From Durusdinium trenchii (taxonomy: Eukaryota > Sar > Dinophyceae > Suessiales > Symbiodiniaceae): a stretch of 64,000 nucleotides of DNA. The notes below the pieces were generated by a model. That model had not been told where the DNA came from and searched no databases. It was given only the letters and a program-made list of their open reading frames with translations. Of the stretch, positions 19,657 to 30,462 are shown one piece after another (the stretch's first letter is position 1; each line of letters begins with the position of its first letter). The DNA is taken from positions 100,265-164,264 of the forward strand of contig CAXAMN010013903.1 of NCBI GenBank assembly GCA_963970005.1, in the 5' to 3' direction. Position numbers and translations under genes: made by a program.

Positions 19657-20700
19657 CATCCATGCCGTGAGTCTCCTTCTGCGGGTCAGCCCAGGTGGCG
19701 TCGTAGATGAGCCTTGGTGTTCAGGATCGAGGGTGGTGTCCAATGGTGGTCTGCACTTTCTGAACCTTCCACGTTGGGCGAGGTTGAGCTCCACTCCCTG
19801 AAATCACCGTGGTTATACCTGGAGCTTCCAACTATGACAAAATTATGGTGTGTCTTTTTCTATGGTTGAAAAGGCATAAATTTGTCGCAGTTGGGAGATC
19901 CAGGTATGGATGGCGCCACCTGTTTGGTACTCGGATTGAAAAAGGACATCCGACATCGAGGCCACGCCCACGCCGCGAAGCCACCACCGTTTGATGATTT
20001 CAGGGAGTGAATCCGGCATGGCATAATACGGGTCTGTATTTGGGGAGACAGCCAACTCACCCTGGCTCAGGCTGGGTCAACTGCTCGATTGGTCGCGAAC
20101 CTGACGAACCTGATTGGGTCGTGGCACGCCGATTCGCGACACGGACTGACTACAGCCCACGTGGTCGTCCTTGACTAGACACGGACACGCCCCAAGGGTC
20201 GAGTTATCTGATGGCCAGAGATCTAGGAATTGTCTGTCAAGATTCTTCAATTGAACATGAAGCCATTGAAATGGTTGATATCCAGTTGGTCTTCGGTTGA
20301 TCTCCGGGCTCGGGTCTGGCGTCGGGAGTCGGTTTCGGGCTACAGTATGAACAGACCCTCGCAGAAGAGCTCAAGTTCGACATTGAAACGAAAATGTGCA
20401 AGCCACTCTCGTTCCAAAAACATCCAGAAACTAAATTCTTACAGAATTCCCCAAGAAAATCATACAGTATCGTGATATATCATGTTCATCGACATATGTC
20501 TCCCCTTCACTTGGGGATTCTGAGATACACCATGCATGAAGAAAGTGCTGCTCCTGGTAATCTCCTGGTAGTGCTTTTCAGTTTCTTGGTGGCCAGTCAT
20601 GTCCAGTCGGCCGGTCGGTCACCACCACCGACGTCCAGGACCAGCCAGCATCGACCCTCCAGGACCCCTCCGCCGGCATCGACCCGATCCAATGGTTTTC
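19657..20700. other. No supported gene
   Basis: Short frames only, with no inverted repeat recognised. The stretch 20080-20180 is rich in CGCGAC and ACACGG words without order. Confidence 0.4.
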
Positions 20701-20789
20701 GGTGATGCCGAAGCCCCCAACGAGGCGTCCAAAACCCGATCTTCCAACGCCTGGGCTCCATGGTCACCACCGGGTTAGAAGAGGGCAAA

Positions 20790-20935
20790 AAAAAACAAAC
20801 TGGATCTCGGGCGAACGGCTGCTTCTGTCGGCCGTCCACGTTCTCCGGGATGCACAGGGGACGTTCCAACGCCTCCAAGTCCTGGCCCACGGCGTTTCGA
20901 GCGGAACAGCGGCGTTGCGATGCCTGGAGGCTCAA
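20790..20935 (-). CDS. Possible exon, unknown protein
   Basis: The minus frame reads NAVGQDLEALERPLCIPENV and DGRQKQPFARDP, then a GTTTGT donor-like site followed by a T-run at about 20785. A long plus-strand frame (20702-21184) overlaps and is also natural in places, so the strand is not certain. No domain was recognised. Confidence 0.32.
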
Positions 20936-21598
20936 GTAAGGCCAAGTAAGGCCCTGACGGAGAGAAGGCCGCGGGGGAAAGGACCTTGGTACATCAACAG
21001 GCAGCCCCCAAAAAAGCCCACCCCAGGATCTGGGTCCGAAGTCAGACCCTTCCATTCCTCCCAAAGGATCCAGAACTCACAAAGATGCGGTGCAGCCGAG
21101 GCCAGCCTCCCTCCTTCCCTGTTGCCTCCCTCACCACGATGGGAGGGCCTTGTTTCTGCGATGTTGGCACCTGGGAGGCCTTGAGGGTCCACAGGACGTA
21201 GGAATCACAGAAGCGATGGAAATGGCACCTGATGGGGTCGCCCCAGGCTTGAAGCGCAAGGGGTTCGTGTTGAACTGACCAGGCTGAAACGACCTGATTT
21301 GTGGCATCTTTGAAGGTTCGAACATGTTTCTCTTCGAGATGAGTTGATCTCAGGTCGACAGAGGTCAACCATGTGAAAGCCCAAAAAAAGAAGGCTTTCA
21401 CAGTTGTTGCCTCGGATGAATCGGGATGAAAAGTTTGGAAAGGATGTATGATTGTTTGCAGGGGCGGCTAATGGGTCGGTGTTTCATCAAGACTTGGAGT
21501 TCTCTATGATTAAGTTCTCCCTTTGAACTTTGACCACTGCCTCCACTTACTGGATGGGCACACGGGCTGGACTGCCCATCAGGATGCCAAAAAGCTAA

Positions 21599-21826
21599 TC
21601 AGCCAGGCATGAGACAGATCTTGGCAGACTTGGCCCTTGCAAAAGAAAGATGTTCGGGGATTTCAATTTCTGATTTCAAGAACCTGCCATATGCTTTGCA
21701 GATTGTTGAATCATGAACTGCAATGCAAAACTGACCACAAGAAGCAAGACTGATGCTCAACATTCTGGTTTTCATCGCTTGTGTCTTATGTCTTATGCGA
21801 AGATCTGTAAGCCTTGGCCTTGCCAT
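21599..21826 (-). CDS. Possible 3' exon, unknown protein
   Basis: The minus frame includes SCGQFCIAVHDSTICKAYGR and FLKSEIEIPEHLSFARAKS and ends at a stop after PG. It lies downstream of the 22079-22215 exon on the same strand, so both could belong to one gene. Borders were not resolved and no family was recognised. Confidence 0.28.
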   Translation of the reverse strand: MARPRLTDLRIRHKTQAMKTRMLSISLASCGQFCIAVHDSTICKAYGRFLKSEIEIPEHLSFARAKSAKICLMPG

Positions 21827-22078
21827 GGAAAACTCTTGGCCAATCTGTCTGAGCTCAACGCCTTCTATTAAATCTCAGGGAAGCAAGCCCTCCAGGCCGT
21901 GTTTTTCCGAAGACCTTTCTTTCCGCAGCTCTGGCTCTGCACATGACATGGGATTCTTTTTGGCCATGGATCCGTGGACATGCTGACTCACCGCAGACAC
22001 ACACGACAACCTCTGGGGGTGTGTTGTTGAAAACACCAACCCCGAACATCCCAGTACCCACAACATCCACCTACGTAC

Positions 22079-22215
22079 GAGGAACGTGTTTTCCATGTGG
22101 TTCCTGCAAAACCGTTGAAGTTCCGAAAACCCTCTCGTCTGTTCCATCCCTCTCCCCATCAGCTTGTCGAGATCCCCAATCACGACAGGGTCACGGTAGG
22201 GGACCCTGCGCTGAC
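22079..22215 (-). CDS. Probable internal exon, unknown protein
   Basis: The minus frame reads VPYRDPVVIGDLDKLMGRGM, EQTRGFSELQRFCRNHMENT and FL, then a GTACGT donor at 22078. The acceptor is the AG of TCTGAAG before GTCAGCG, after a pyrimidine-rich run. Other frames contain stops. The pattern of Asp, Gly and helix-forming residues is vaguely EF-hand-like (VIGDLDKLMGRG), but the loop spacing does not fit. Confidence 0.48.
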
Positions 22216-22625
22216 CTTCAGACCCCATGAGGAAGCAGCGGCAGCGTGTTCCTCGAAGATCCGGATGAGTCAGAAAACACGAAACCCCCGGAAACACCCA
22301 AGCTCTTTCGGAAGAGTGGGGGCCCCCACCGGAACAAGTGACCCAAGATCCGGTGTCAATTCCATTTTCTTGGCAGAAATCGTTCCAGAATCTTCAACCT
22401 TGTTCAACCAACTAGAGCCGAGCTCCGGAAGGGACGTCGGAGCCTCCCCACGTCGATGTCGATAAAACATGTAGACTCGACAGTCTGATGTCCATCTTCA
22501 AATCGTCCTTGACGAAAGGGTCGGCATGGGCAAATGGTCGATCTGTTTGGGAGTCTAGGGCTCCTCACTATCCTCGCTATCACGCGGTCTGAATGCTGCT
22601 GTAGGCTGCAGGTAAATGGTTGTTG

Positions 22626-22818
22626 TCAGGTATAGATAGAATCCAACGTCGGAAAACATGTCAACGGTTTGGAACGCTGGCTATTCTATCTATATATTGG
22701 GTCTATCCTATTACCTGTAACAGTGGATGATGATGGCTAGTAAAGGCCTTGTTCAAAAATGATGATAATTGTTTACTGACCGTTACAGGTAATGGGACAG
22801 ACCCTATCTATATACATG
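22626..22818. mobile_element. Family F element, nested inverted repeats
   Basis: A long arm TATCTATATATTGGGTCTAT with CCTATTACCTGTAACAGT pairs with ACCGTTACAGGTAATGGG and ACAGACCCTATCTATATA. To its left a smaller palindrome runs from TATAGATAGAATCC to ATTCTATCTATA and shares the arm end. The centre GGATGATGATGG and GGCCTTGTTCAAAAATGATG links it to 16500-16622. Confidence 0.75.
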
Positions 22819-23885
22819 TGACAGACATTGATAGAAGGACTGTCTGTTAAGTTCATTGGCCGGTTGCTACATAGGATGACAAAGAATTTGCTACTATGCC
22901 CGCATCAGCAACACTCTTCTGCGCAGGGTTAGTTAGTGCTAGGCCCCTACACTCTATTTGTTTGTCTCATAGCCTTTCAATGAATCCACAGCTTGACCTG
23001 CAGTACCTTGCAGCTCCAACACACGCCACAAAAGTCGAGCGTATCCCAGAACGCAGCCGACTGGGACTCGTTTGCGTGTATCAGCTGGGACTGATTCTGG
23101 GTGCGTCGGAGATCGATTTCTCCAGCTGATCAATGTGGGGAGATGGCCCGGCCACGGCCGCGGCCTTATGGCCTCCAGCCATAGTCTGCCAAGCTTAAGC
23201 TCTCATAGCCTGGGCCCTCTCCACGGCCCCAAGCGATACAAATCACTCCATCGGCCCTCGGTGGCGCAAGACACGGAACGCACCCAGGCAAAACGGAAAG
23301 AGATGAATCGCGCAAAGCATACGCCTGGTGAATGTTGCTTGAAGTCTCCTATGGCAGCATTTAACACTCGAAAGCTGAGAGTGTCAGGTTTGCTGGTTTT
23401 GTTTGGACAAAAACGGGGAATGGCCAGTGGGAGATCCGTGCATGTTACAATCCGTACAAACCACCTAGTACCTGACTATCGAGGAAGTCAAGTGTGAAGT
23501 TTGAAGCTCTGCCGGTCGATGATGAACGAATCATGCTCTAACTTTCACACAGTACATGCCATGGACCCCTAGGCACGGACCCTTCGGTCCCTTTTTAGTG
23601 AGGGATGGTCCAACTTGAAGGTCGACCGCCCTGTTTACCAACAAAAGAGCGCTACCAACAGAACGATGGAACTTCTGGACCTGCAAACTTTGTCTCCTCT
23701 TTGGCCACCGTCCGGTCCCGGTCCCCTTATTTGGCCACGCAAAGGGTCCCCTTGGTCCTTTACCACCCCACTGGGGTAGTCTTGCTCTTCATTTTCTGTG
23801 TCAAAGGGCCTTGCTAAGGGCTATGCCTGTTTGGGTGATGTAGTGATGTCTCACACCTTTCTTGTTGAAATGGCTACTCAGGTTC
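22819..23885. other. No supported gene
   Basis: Plus frames at 22896-23129 and 23072-23497 are open but carry no motif or clear splice sites. No repeats were recognised. Confidence 0.4.
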
Positions 23886-23891
23886 ACCACT

Positions 23892-24233
23892 TCACCCGAT
23901 GTGCAACAAAAAGGCAACCGACCTTGTTGGTCTCCACCACCCACATCGGATGCAGTCGGATGCAGGATCTCCCCCACCCTTCCCCACCCACCTGGTGAAT
24001 CTTCGCCAGGTCGCCCGATGCTGCCGACTTTGGAAGACCAAGTCCCTTTCCTCGCCAAGACCTTGCTCTCTTTCCACTCCTTGCCACGCTTGAAAAGCGC
24101 AGAGAACAGATGGCGCGCAGAGCCGAGCGGATGCCGCGCCAAGGATGCAGTGCTTCAGTCTTTTGGGAGGACACAGGAAGAGAGCAAGGGAGCAAGCAGT
24201 GGTTCCTTTCCAAACTTGATACAGGTCACAGGC
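23892..24233 (-). CDS. Coding-like region on the left of a family E element
   Basis: Three minus frames are open. One reads ACDLYQVWKGTTACSLALFL from the element edge; another, further left, reads KIHQVGGEGWGRSCIRLHPM and VVETNKVGCLFVAHRVKW. The real exon chain probably switches frame through a short intron. The left border of the family E element (24234) supplies TGTAG as an acceptor-like end on this strand. Confidence 0.33.
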   Translation of the reverse strand, partial: ACDLYQVWKGTTACSLALFLCPPKRLKHCILGAASARLCAPSVLCAFQAWQGVEREQGLGEERDLVFQSRQHRATWRRFTRWVGKGGGDPASDCIRCGWWRPTRSVAFLLHIG

Positions 24234-24338
24234 TACACCCTGGAAGACTAACATGGAACCTCAAAACCCCTGGTTGGTAGAGGAAAATAGTCTTCCATGG
24301 GACCATTGTCAGGGTCTATGTTAGTCTTCGGGAGTGTA
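24234..24338 (-). mobile_element. Family E element between two coding-like blocks
   Basis: TACACCCTGGAAGACTAACA on the left is matched by TGTTAGTCTTCGGGAGTGTA on the right. The variable arm core GAAGACTAA is the same in both arms but differs from other copies. The centre has CCTGGTTGGTAGAGGAAAATAG. Confidence 0.85.
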
Positions 24339-24512
24339 GTTTAGCTGGCCCGGAACGACTGGTTGCATGGACCTCCATGCGAACGGAACAGGATTTCGAC
24401 TGATCCAACTGAGCTGGGCTTCAAGCCTGGTATTTGTGGGGCCCAGAAGCCCTAGTAAGTATGTCTCCTTGTGCAATGTAGCACACTGTCCTCCTTCAAC
24501 AGAACGAATCAC
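24339..24512 (-). CDS. Possible exon on the right of a family E element
   Basis: The minus frame reads CATLHKETYLLGLLGPTNTR, LEAQLSWISRNPVPFAWRS and MQPVVPGQL to the edge of the element, beyond which it hits a stop after a few codons. If the element is spliced out, the sequence to its left could continue the protein. No GT donor exists at the border, and a GC donor (CCAGCTAAAC) would be needed. The product is unknown. Confidence 0.38.
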
Positions 24513-24565
24513 TCAGTTGAACTAGGGTGTCTCCAAAAAAGAGTTTACTCAGTTCTTTGTGGGGT

Positions 24566-24678
24566 ACACTCATTCATCTGAAAGTGCAAGTCTACCCTGT
24601 TTGTAAAAGAAGAGGGAGAGGTCCCTAAGCCAGTTTTCGTTGCTGGGCACCACTTACATTGATCACCTCCTGATGTAG
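24566..24678. mobile_element. Decayed family E element
   Basis: TACACTCATTCATCTGAAAG at the left and the weakly complementary CACTTACATTGATCACC and GATGTA at the right flank ACCCTGTTTGTAAAAGAAGAG, the family E centre. The arms pair poorly. A family B end (TGTAGAATCTTGAT) overlaps the right side. Confidence 0.45.
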
Positions 24679-24689
24679 AATCTTGATGA

Positions 24690-25554
24690 ATAAAACCTCG
24701 CAGGTGAAGAGGTGCTACACAATCACTGTCCTTTTTTTGTCATCACGCTTCTATATATACATTACTCAGGTGTTGTTGAGCTTTCAACTTCTCGGAAGAA
24801 TGCCCCGACCTTTTCCTTCCAAGCATCGCCACCCTCGCCAGCTCCTGCTCAGCACTGGCTTGCCGGGCCAGCGACTCGAATGCATGATATTCGACGTTTT
24901 GGCGGGGCGAAGCCGCTTTCAGGTGGGGACGGGCATCCCGTCCCAGCCTAGAAATTCAAATAATCTCTTTTCCGGTGTCCTTTTCAGAGCCCTACAACCT
25001 GGTGTTTATATTATTTGGGGTTTGGACACCCCTTTCTGCGAGGATCATCCACGCCACGCTCTGTGGCTCATGTGAAAGGATGCAGCATCGAACCATTGCA
25101 ACCAAAATGAACACCAATCGATTGCATCAACGCAAGCGAATAAGGGATGGTGAATATCTGTTGATGTTTAAACGGAAGCAGGAATGTTGTACTAGTAGGA
25201 TGCGTTCCAAGAATTCACTTAAATCGCCCAAACGTTTATTCCTCTTTGCCCTTTGCCTTGTGTTTAAATGAAGCGCCGCTGGCTCCTCCAGAGCAAACGT
25301 AGCAGCTACCTGCAGCTCTGCTGACGTTGGACACTCCCTTCAACACAGTAACAAAAGATTCGTTACAGCTGGAACGCTACACGGGTGTAGAAGACATTTG
25401 ATACATCTAGACAGGCACTATGCCTATGAAACAAAATTGCACCAGTATCGACCCCAAACAGCAGCGGCAGTCTGGGGCCCATTGCAGATTTGATTCTCCG
25501 CAAAGCAAAAACAATATGACGTATCTACAGTCAAAATTCTCAAGTCAACATCAA
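24690..25554. other. No firmly supported gene
   Basis: Plus frames at 24683-25075 and 24975-25271 (basic, MNTNRLHQRKRIRDGEYLL) are open and partly natural but lack other evidence. Confidence 0.35.
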
Positions 25555-26190
25555 AACATCCAGGACAAGGGGAGACAAAAGGAGATGAAGGAAGACAAAG
25601 GGAGAGAAAGCAAAATCATGTCAGCCCAGCATCCAGACATGTCATGGGAGGCAAGGGGAGACAAGGAAAGATAGAAGGGATACGAAGGGAGACAAACCAA
25701 AATCATCTCTGACCAGCATCCAGACATGCCGTGGGAGACAAGGAGAGACAAGCAAAGTGATCCCAGCCCAGCATCCAGACACGCAATGGGAGACAAGGGG
25801 GAAACAAAGCAAAGTGATCTCAGCCCAGTATCCAGACGCGCCATGGGAGACAAGGGGAGACGAAGGGAGACAAAGCAAAATCATTCCAGCCCAGCATCCA
25901 GACAAACCATGGGAGACAAGGGGAGGCAAAGGGAGACAAAGCAAAATCATCTCAGCCCAGCATCCAGACACGCCATGGGAGACAAAGGGAGACGAAGGGA
26001 GACAAAGCAAATCATCTGGGCCCAGCATCCAGACATGCCATGGGAGACAAAAAAAGACAAAGCAAAATCATCTCAGCGCAGCATCCAGACATGCTATGGG
26101 AGACAATGGGAGACAAAGGAAGACAAAGCAAAATCATCTCAGCCCAGCATCCAGACACGCCATGAGAGACAAGGGAGATAAGGGGAGACA
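25555..26190. repeat. Minisatellite of about 60-70 bp units
   Basis: Nine or so units carry CAGCCCAGCATCCAGACAC, CATGGGAGACAAGGGGAGAC and AAAGCAAAATCATCTC, with variable numbers of GGGAGACAAA subunits. Unit length therefore varies (about 54 to 75). Plus frames across it read SAQHPDTPWETRG-type repeats of 20-25 residues, and minus frames read CWAEMILLCLP-type repeats. Both are open, so openness is no evidence of a gene. Confidence 0.9.
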
Positions 26191-26569
26191 AAGGGCGGGA
26201 ATCATCTTGGCCCAGCATCGTTTCCTGCAAGAATTGAGAACCCCTCACCGCAAAGCTGTTTGGGGAAAAAAACAAACACCACTTTTGCGGCGACCCGAAT
26301 GTTTCATCAACCCAGTCCACTTGTCCCGGAGCGAAGCCCATGTTTCATCATGAGTCTCTTTCTTTCTAAGGACCCCCCAACTACACCGCCTGCAGTGAAC
26401 ACAAAAGAAAGTTAAAATGAGCAGTACACCAAATCCTCCACCTGCCAGAATAGACACAACCCAGCGAAGACCGCAATGCCAGAAATTTGCAGAAAAAAAA
26501 AGCCAATGTGGCCAAGTCAAAGTCAATGCTAAGTCTAGAAGATGGAGGCCAATGGCACCCATAATAAGG

Positions 26570-26752
26570 TCAAGACTCCTCAATGAAACGGAAAAGATCC
26601 CTTTCCATAGCAAAAATGTCAGCACGATGAGCACTTGTGATGTACCGGTACCGGGAAGTAACAAGGAACCCTGAGCCAAAATCTTGATGGATCCTGTCTT
26701 GCAACTGCGCCGCTTTCCTCGCGGCTCGTCGCGCCCAACGCCAGCGTCGCAC
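26570..26752 (-). CDS. Possible terminal exon, unknown protein
   Basis: The minus frame reads AARKAAQLQDRIHQDFGSG, FLVTSRYRYITSAHRADIFA and MERDLFRFIEES, then TGA. A second frame over the same region (26245-27003) is open for 252 codons with a hydrophobic stretch near its end. Only the shorter frame has balanced, protein-like composition throughout. The choice is a judgement. Confidence 0.35.
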   Translation of the reverse strand: MRRWRWARRAARKAAQLQDRIHQDFGSGFLVTSRYRYITSAHRADIFAMERDLFRFIEES

Positions 26753-27217
26753 CAGCGTCGCACCCCCAAAAAGGCGACGCGAAGACGCGAAGCGCGTTCG
26801 TCCCAGCTGCAGGTGTGGTCGGGTGCCAGAACCAGCTCTCTCCAGCTTTCAAAGCCGGTCTCCTTAGCGACGAGACGAGACCCCCCTCTCCCCGAAAGAA
26901 CGCGGAACCGCGGAACGCGCCTTCGGACGGAACTCCCAGCGGCGACCCATTGGAGAAGAGAAGACGGGTGGGATCCGAATTGGGCGAGTGCGGTGCCTGG
27001 CACCCGAAGTTCCCATTCAAATCCCGAATTGGACGGTGTTTTGGGATGAGGGGAGGCAGGCCTTGCCTGCTAGTGGAAATGGCCCTACTAAGATCTATAA
27101 GTCGCGAGTCGTGAGCCGATCCTCTTCCGTTCAGAACGTGTGGATGAAAAGTCAAGCGACTGTCCCTGTTTTTCGGTTCTTAGGGTTCTGGAACCCTTCA
27201 GGGCCGATTTCAGTCCT

Positions 27218-27574
27218 TCAGGGCCAATGTTGGTGCTTTCTTTTTTCAGGTAAGGGCCTTAGACCTCTAGAGTTTGACTGTTTGGGGGTTCTTGCCGAAA
27301 TCATTTTCTGATAAAGACGGGGGCTCTCAACTGGTGTCAAAGCAGTGACTCCCTTTACTGTCCAAAGCAGGTATCGAAGAGCCCACCTGGCCCCATCGCC
27401 GATGCATCGCCATGCTCGCCACTGTCCGAATTGGTGAAGTTTTGTGGACGGGATGGCCCCTGACTTCTGGGATGCGGAAGAGGCTGGCATGACGACACTG
27501 ACAGGACACCAGTCGAGTCGGGTTTTCTCAATGTGACGATCACTCTTCCACTCTAGGTTTTGGAGGCCTCCCAA
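27218..27574 (-). other. Coding-like minus-strand region, frame unresolved
   Basis: One frame reads HIEKTRLDWCPVSVVMPASS and QWRAWRCIGDGARWALRYLL; another reads SGEHGDASAMGPGGLFDTC up to a GTAAAG donor at about 27359. One of these probably holds an exon. Confidence 0.3.
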
Positions 27575-27648
27575 ATTCTTTCACAAATCCATCTTTGACC
27601 GCTTGCCTATCACGCCCACCTGTGCAGAATTACTGGGGCCCATTGTAA

Positions 27649-27748
27649 TGTAGACTCTTGATCAATCAAACCCCCCAATCTTTCAGAGGTCTTACAGGCC
27701 ACTGTTGGGTGGTTTTATTGATTACAGTCTTCAATCAACAGTCTACAT
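27649..27748. mobile_element. Family B element
   Basis: Left end TGTAGACTCTTGATCAATCA and right end TTGATTACAGTCTTCAATCA plus ACAGTCTACA are inverted, the right arm having a 10-base insertion. The centre lacks the CCTCTTCATA block of other copies. Confidence 0.65.
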
Positions 27749-28082
27749 CAGGTGGTCCTGTATGACTATGACTTGGTTTCCCACGTAACGTATCCCTCCC
27801 AAGCTGCGAAGTCTGCGTCCGACTGCCGAGCTGCGCTGCAGGACTCATGACTCCTGGGTCGATGGCTCCGCTTCAGGGTGGGGCGGTTGTGCTTGTAGCT
27901 GTTGGCGAAAGCACGCGCCCAAAACTCCAGGGGGGCTACAAACTCATGTTAACCCATGTTAACCCAAGTTAGAGAAGGTTAGTCCGCTTTAGAGACTTTC
28001 CGTTTGATGCATGTAAAAAAAAACGCACTTGTGTATGTCAAGACAATGCTGAGAGCGCCCATGTAAAAAATAACACACACAC

Positions 28083-28201
28083 ACACTCTCCCTGCAACTC
28101 ACATGGTTACGTGGATGGCACCCCCCTGTTGGGTCTTCGGATTTCATGGTCTTCCGAACTCGGGGTCATTCTCCACGTAACCATGTGAGTTCTAGGGAGT
28201 T
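28083..28201. mobile_element. Family E element next to an AC tract
   Basis: ACTCTCCCTGCAACTCACAT then GGTTACGTGGA is matched by TCCACGTAACCATGTGAG then TTCTAGGGAGT. Here even the usually constant AAGTGGA part is changed (TTACGTGGA), and the change is mirrored in the other arm. An (AC)n tract (28073-28086) precedes it. The right flank shows no recognisable exon. Confidence 0.85.
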
Positions 28202-28310
28202 TTGATGTCAATGGCTTCAGTTCACAACAAAGCGACTCCCGGACCGAGCAGCCAGCGGACGTCGACTCGGGGTGTCGGCTCGGGTGTCTCACACAACACA
28301 CCGTCATCTC

Positions 28311-28443
28311 AAACCACCCAGACACGACGGTCCGGACTGCCATAGGACTGCTGCCATCAGTTGGGGTGGTTGAAAGGGGGTCTGTCTGGGGCGGCAGTCC
28401 TATGGCAGTTCGCAGTCCCATTAGTCGTGTTTGGGCCAGTTTG
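28311..28443. mobile_element. Singleton element with about 39-bp inverted ends
   Basis: CCCAGACACGACGGTCC and GGACTGCCATAGGACTGCTG on the left pair with GGCAGTCCTATGGCAGTTC and GCAGTCCCATTAGTCGTGTT on the right, with one 8-base gap. No second copy was seen in the window. The minus frame to its right (28480-28830) is weakly coding-like. Confidence 0.75.
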
Positions 28444-28907
28444 ACCCCGACAACTGTGGGTGGCATGCGATCCGATTCTTCAAAGCCCTTGGCGCTGCCT
28501 TGATCCATGTTCACCCCCATCAAATCCGAAGCCTGAGAGCTTCAAGGGATGTATGGGGAGCGCAAGAAGACCCTGTTCCGCAAGCCGTGTCACCAAGGTA
28601 TCCTGCTTTTGACCCATCCCCAAATGAAACCTGCCAAACACCCAGTGACCAGGGCCCATGGGGCCCACGCACCAAACCCACAACGGACCCGCTTTCCGAC
28701 CGTTCACGGGCGCACGGGACACGGTGGGGGCAGGGAACGATGGAACATCCGCTGCCAGAGAACCGCATCCGAGGTGCGTGGAAGGATGTGAGACTAACAC
28801 AGTAACCTGGTCGTGGGGCCTTTCGGTCACCAGGTCGTGGTAGAGTGCGTGCGTTTCTGATGATGTATCTATCTCTCCCTTGCTAATCCAGGACGTTCAA
28901 TCCAAAC

Positions 28908-29099
28908 CTCGCTTCGTTCTCCACTCGGCCCAGCTGGGCCAACAGCCACCCGCTTGGACCGCCCAAGCGTCAGCTGGTAGGTTCCGACCTTCGTGGCGGC
29001 CGGGCGCTTCTTCAGATCCAGTGTCGCTCCATCCACAAGGCCTTTCTCGGGTCCGACGGTCCGACGCAGGTTGCCGATGGAAGATGGAAGACGGTGGAG
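28908..29099 (-). CDS. Probable 64-codon internal exon, unknown protein
   Basis: The acceptor is TTCTCCTTCCAG before CTCCACC, and the donor is GCGAG before GTTTGG. The exon is exactly 192 bases, phase 0 at both ends and fully open. It reads LHRLPSSIGNLRRTVGPEKG, LVDGATLDLKKRPAATKVGT, YQLTLGRSKRVAVGPAGPSG and ERSE. The basic, glycine- and valine-rich style suggests a beta-rich fold, but no family was recognised. Without the donor the frame would end at a TAG 13 codons later. Confidence 0.52.
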
Positions 29100-30004
29100 C
29101 TGGAAGGAGAACAGGACTGCTGAAGTAGTAGCGATGGAAAGAAAGAACCAAAAGGAACAGCTGAACCTTTTGGATGGATGAATTTTTGAACACATGGCCA
29201 AAACTTTCATGGCGAATCACATTCAAAAATGATCAAATATGGAATATCTGAATATCTCTGCTTTTCAGGTGAGTGAACCCAATCGACATATTATGAAAAC
29301 TGACCCATGCCAAGGTTGGATGTGAACATAGATGTCCATGCAACCGATCTCCTTTTCTTGTGCTTCACTTCAGAATTTCGGAAAGCCGTTTGCAGCTTAA
29401 CACCAATTGGACGTCAACCTGAAAACAGGCGGAACACACCGAAGCAACACAGAGAAACCCCTCAGCCCAATTGAAGGACCAGCATACCATACCCTATCCC
29501 CAACGAATAGAGCAATGACCGCAAAAGAAACCCATCTTACAAAAAACGCGTCTCGACCCTGAGCTGGATGAGCAGTTCATCTTATAGCATCTTATGTGTT
29601 TGTTGCTCTAAATGGTGAAAAAGTGGTTGAAAGAGCCGTTTAACCAGTTCAAGTCCACTCACTCCAACATGGCAACACCAGATGATTTGATCTGACCTCT
29701 CTTTCGAACCCGTTGCTCTGCTTCCAATCGACAGGTCTTCATGCCGCTCCCGAACTCCGAAGGTCCGACCGAATTGTGGGCCTTGCTGGTCGCAGGGCCG
29801 ATCCAACTCCAGTCGCTGGCTGCCCACGAAGAGCTCGACCAAAAGATCCTCCAAAGAAGTCGATCTGGCGAAGCTGACAGTCGATCTTCGTTGGGCTATG
29901 ATCTTGCGTCAGAGTCATGGCGTTTTTGGCGCTATGCACTGGCAATGAAAGAACTCGGGTCACATCAAGCATGGCACGGAAATAGATAGATCAATTTTAA
30001 ACAT
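29100..30004. other. Coding-like at 29582-29989, strand unresolved
   Basis: A plus frame from 29741 (ELWALLVAGPIQLQSLAAHE, later SWRFWRYALAMKEL, ending at TAG) follows a CGACAG acceptor-like site. A minus frame (29582-29854, VSGLELVKRLFQPLFHHLE) overlaps it. Nothing was seen from 29110 to 29580. Confidence 0.3.
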
Positions 30005-30107
30005 AGACCCTAGAAGTCCGGTCTCAATGTTTTGACCGACTCAAGCAAAGGAAATGCATTCTTATCCATTCTTAGTCTTTTTACCAGTCTTTGACTCCCA
30101 TGGTAGA
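30005..30107. mobile_element. Family G element
   Basis: CCCTAGAAGTCC, TTTTGACCGACTCAAGCAAA, CCATTCTTAGTC and AGTCTTTGACTC occur in the same order as at 43672-43772. The ends are weak inverted repeats (AAGTCC and GTCTTTGACT). Confidence 0.65.
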
Positions 30108-30462
30108 TCAAAATAGCAGGAACACAAGACTGATTCCTTCCTGAAGCCTCATAAACACAGGTTGGTGATCCAAGAAGACATCCGCAGCTTCCCTCCGGAT
30201 TTCCAAGTCCGGTTCTGACAAGCACAACTGATCCTGTTTTCGCGCACCTGAAGAACCTGAAGCACCCTACGCATGGATGTGTGGATGTCATTCTGTCAGC
30301 TAAACACCAGAAGCATCCAGAAACCATGTCGGACAGGTATATGAGATGGTCAGGTAGATTCCTCTCCTCACTCTTTTCTATTTGGTCTTTAGGAGGAATA
30401 CGGGGTCCAAGGGTACGCATGCCGTGTGGGACAAATCTGGAGGCTGAATCCGTTTCGACAAC

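Noticed and set aside
25555-26190. CRISPR-like array of regular repeats
   Set aside because: The units are contiguous minisatellite copies without unique spacers, and subunit number varies; the host context is eukaryotic.
26245-27003. A 252-codon membrane protein on the minus strand
   Set aside because: Its hydrophobic end overlaps poly-T and an acceptor-like CACTGCAG, and a shorter frame in the same place (26570-26752) has better composition.
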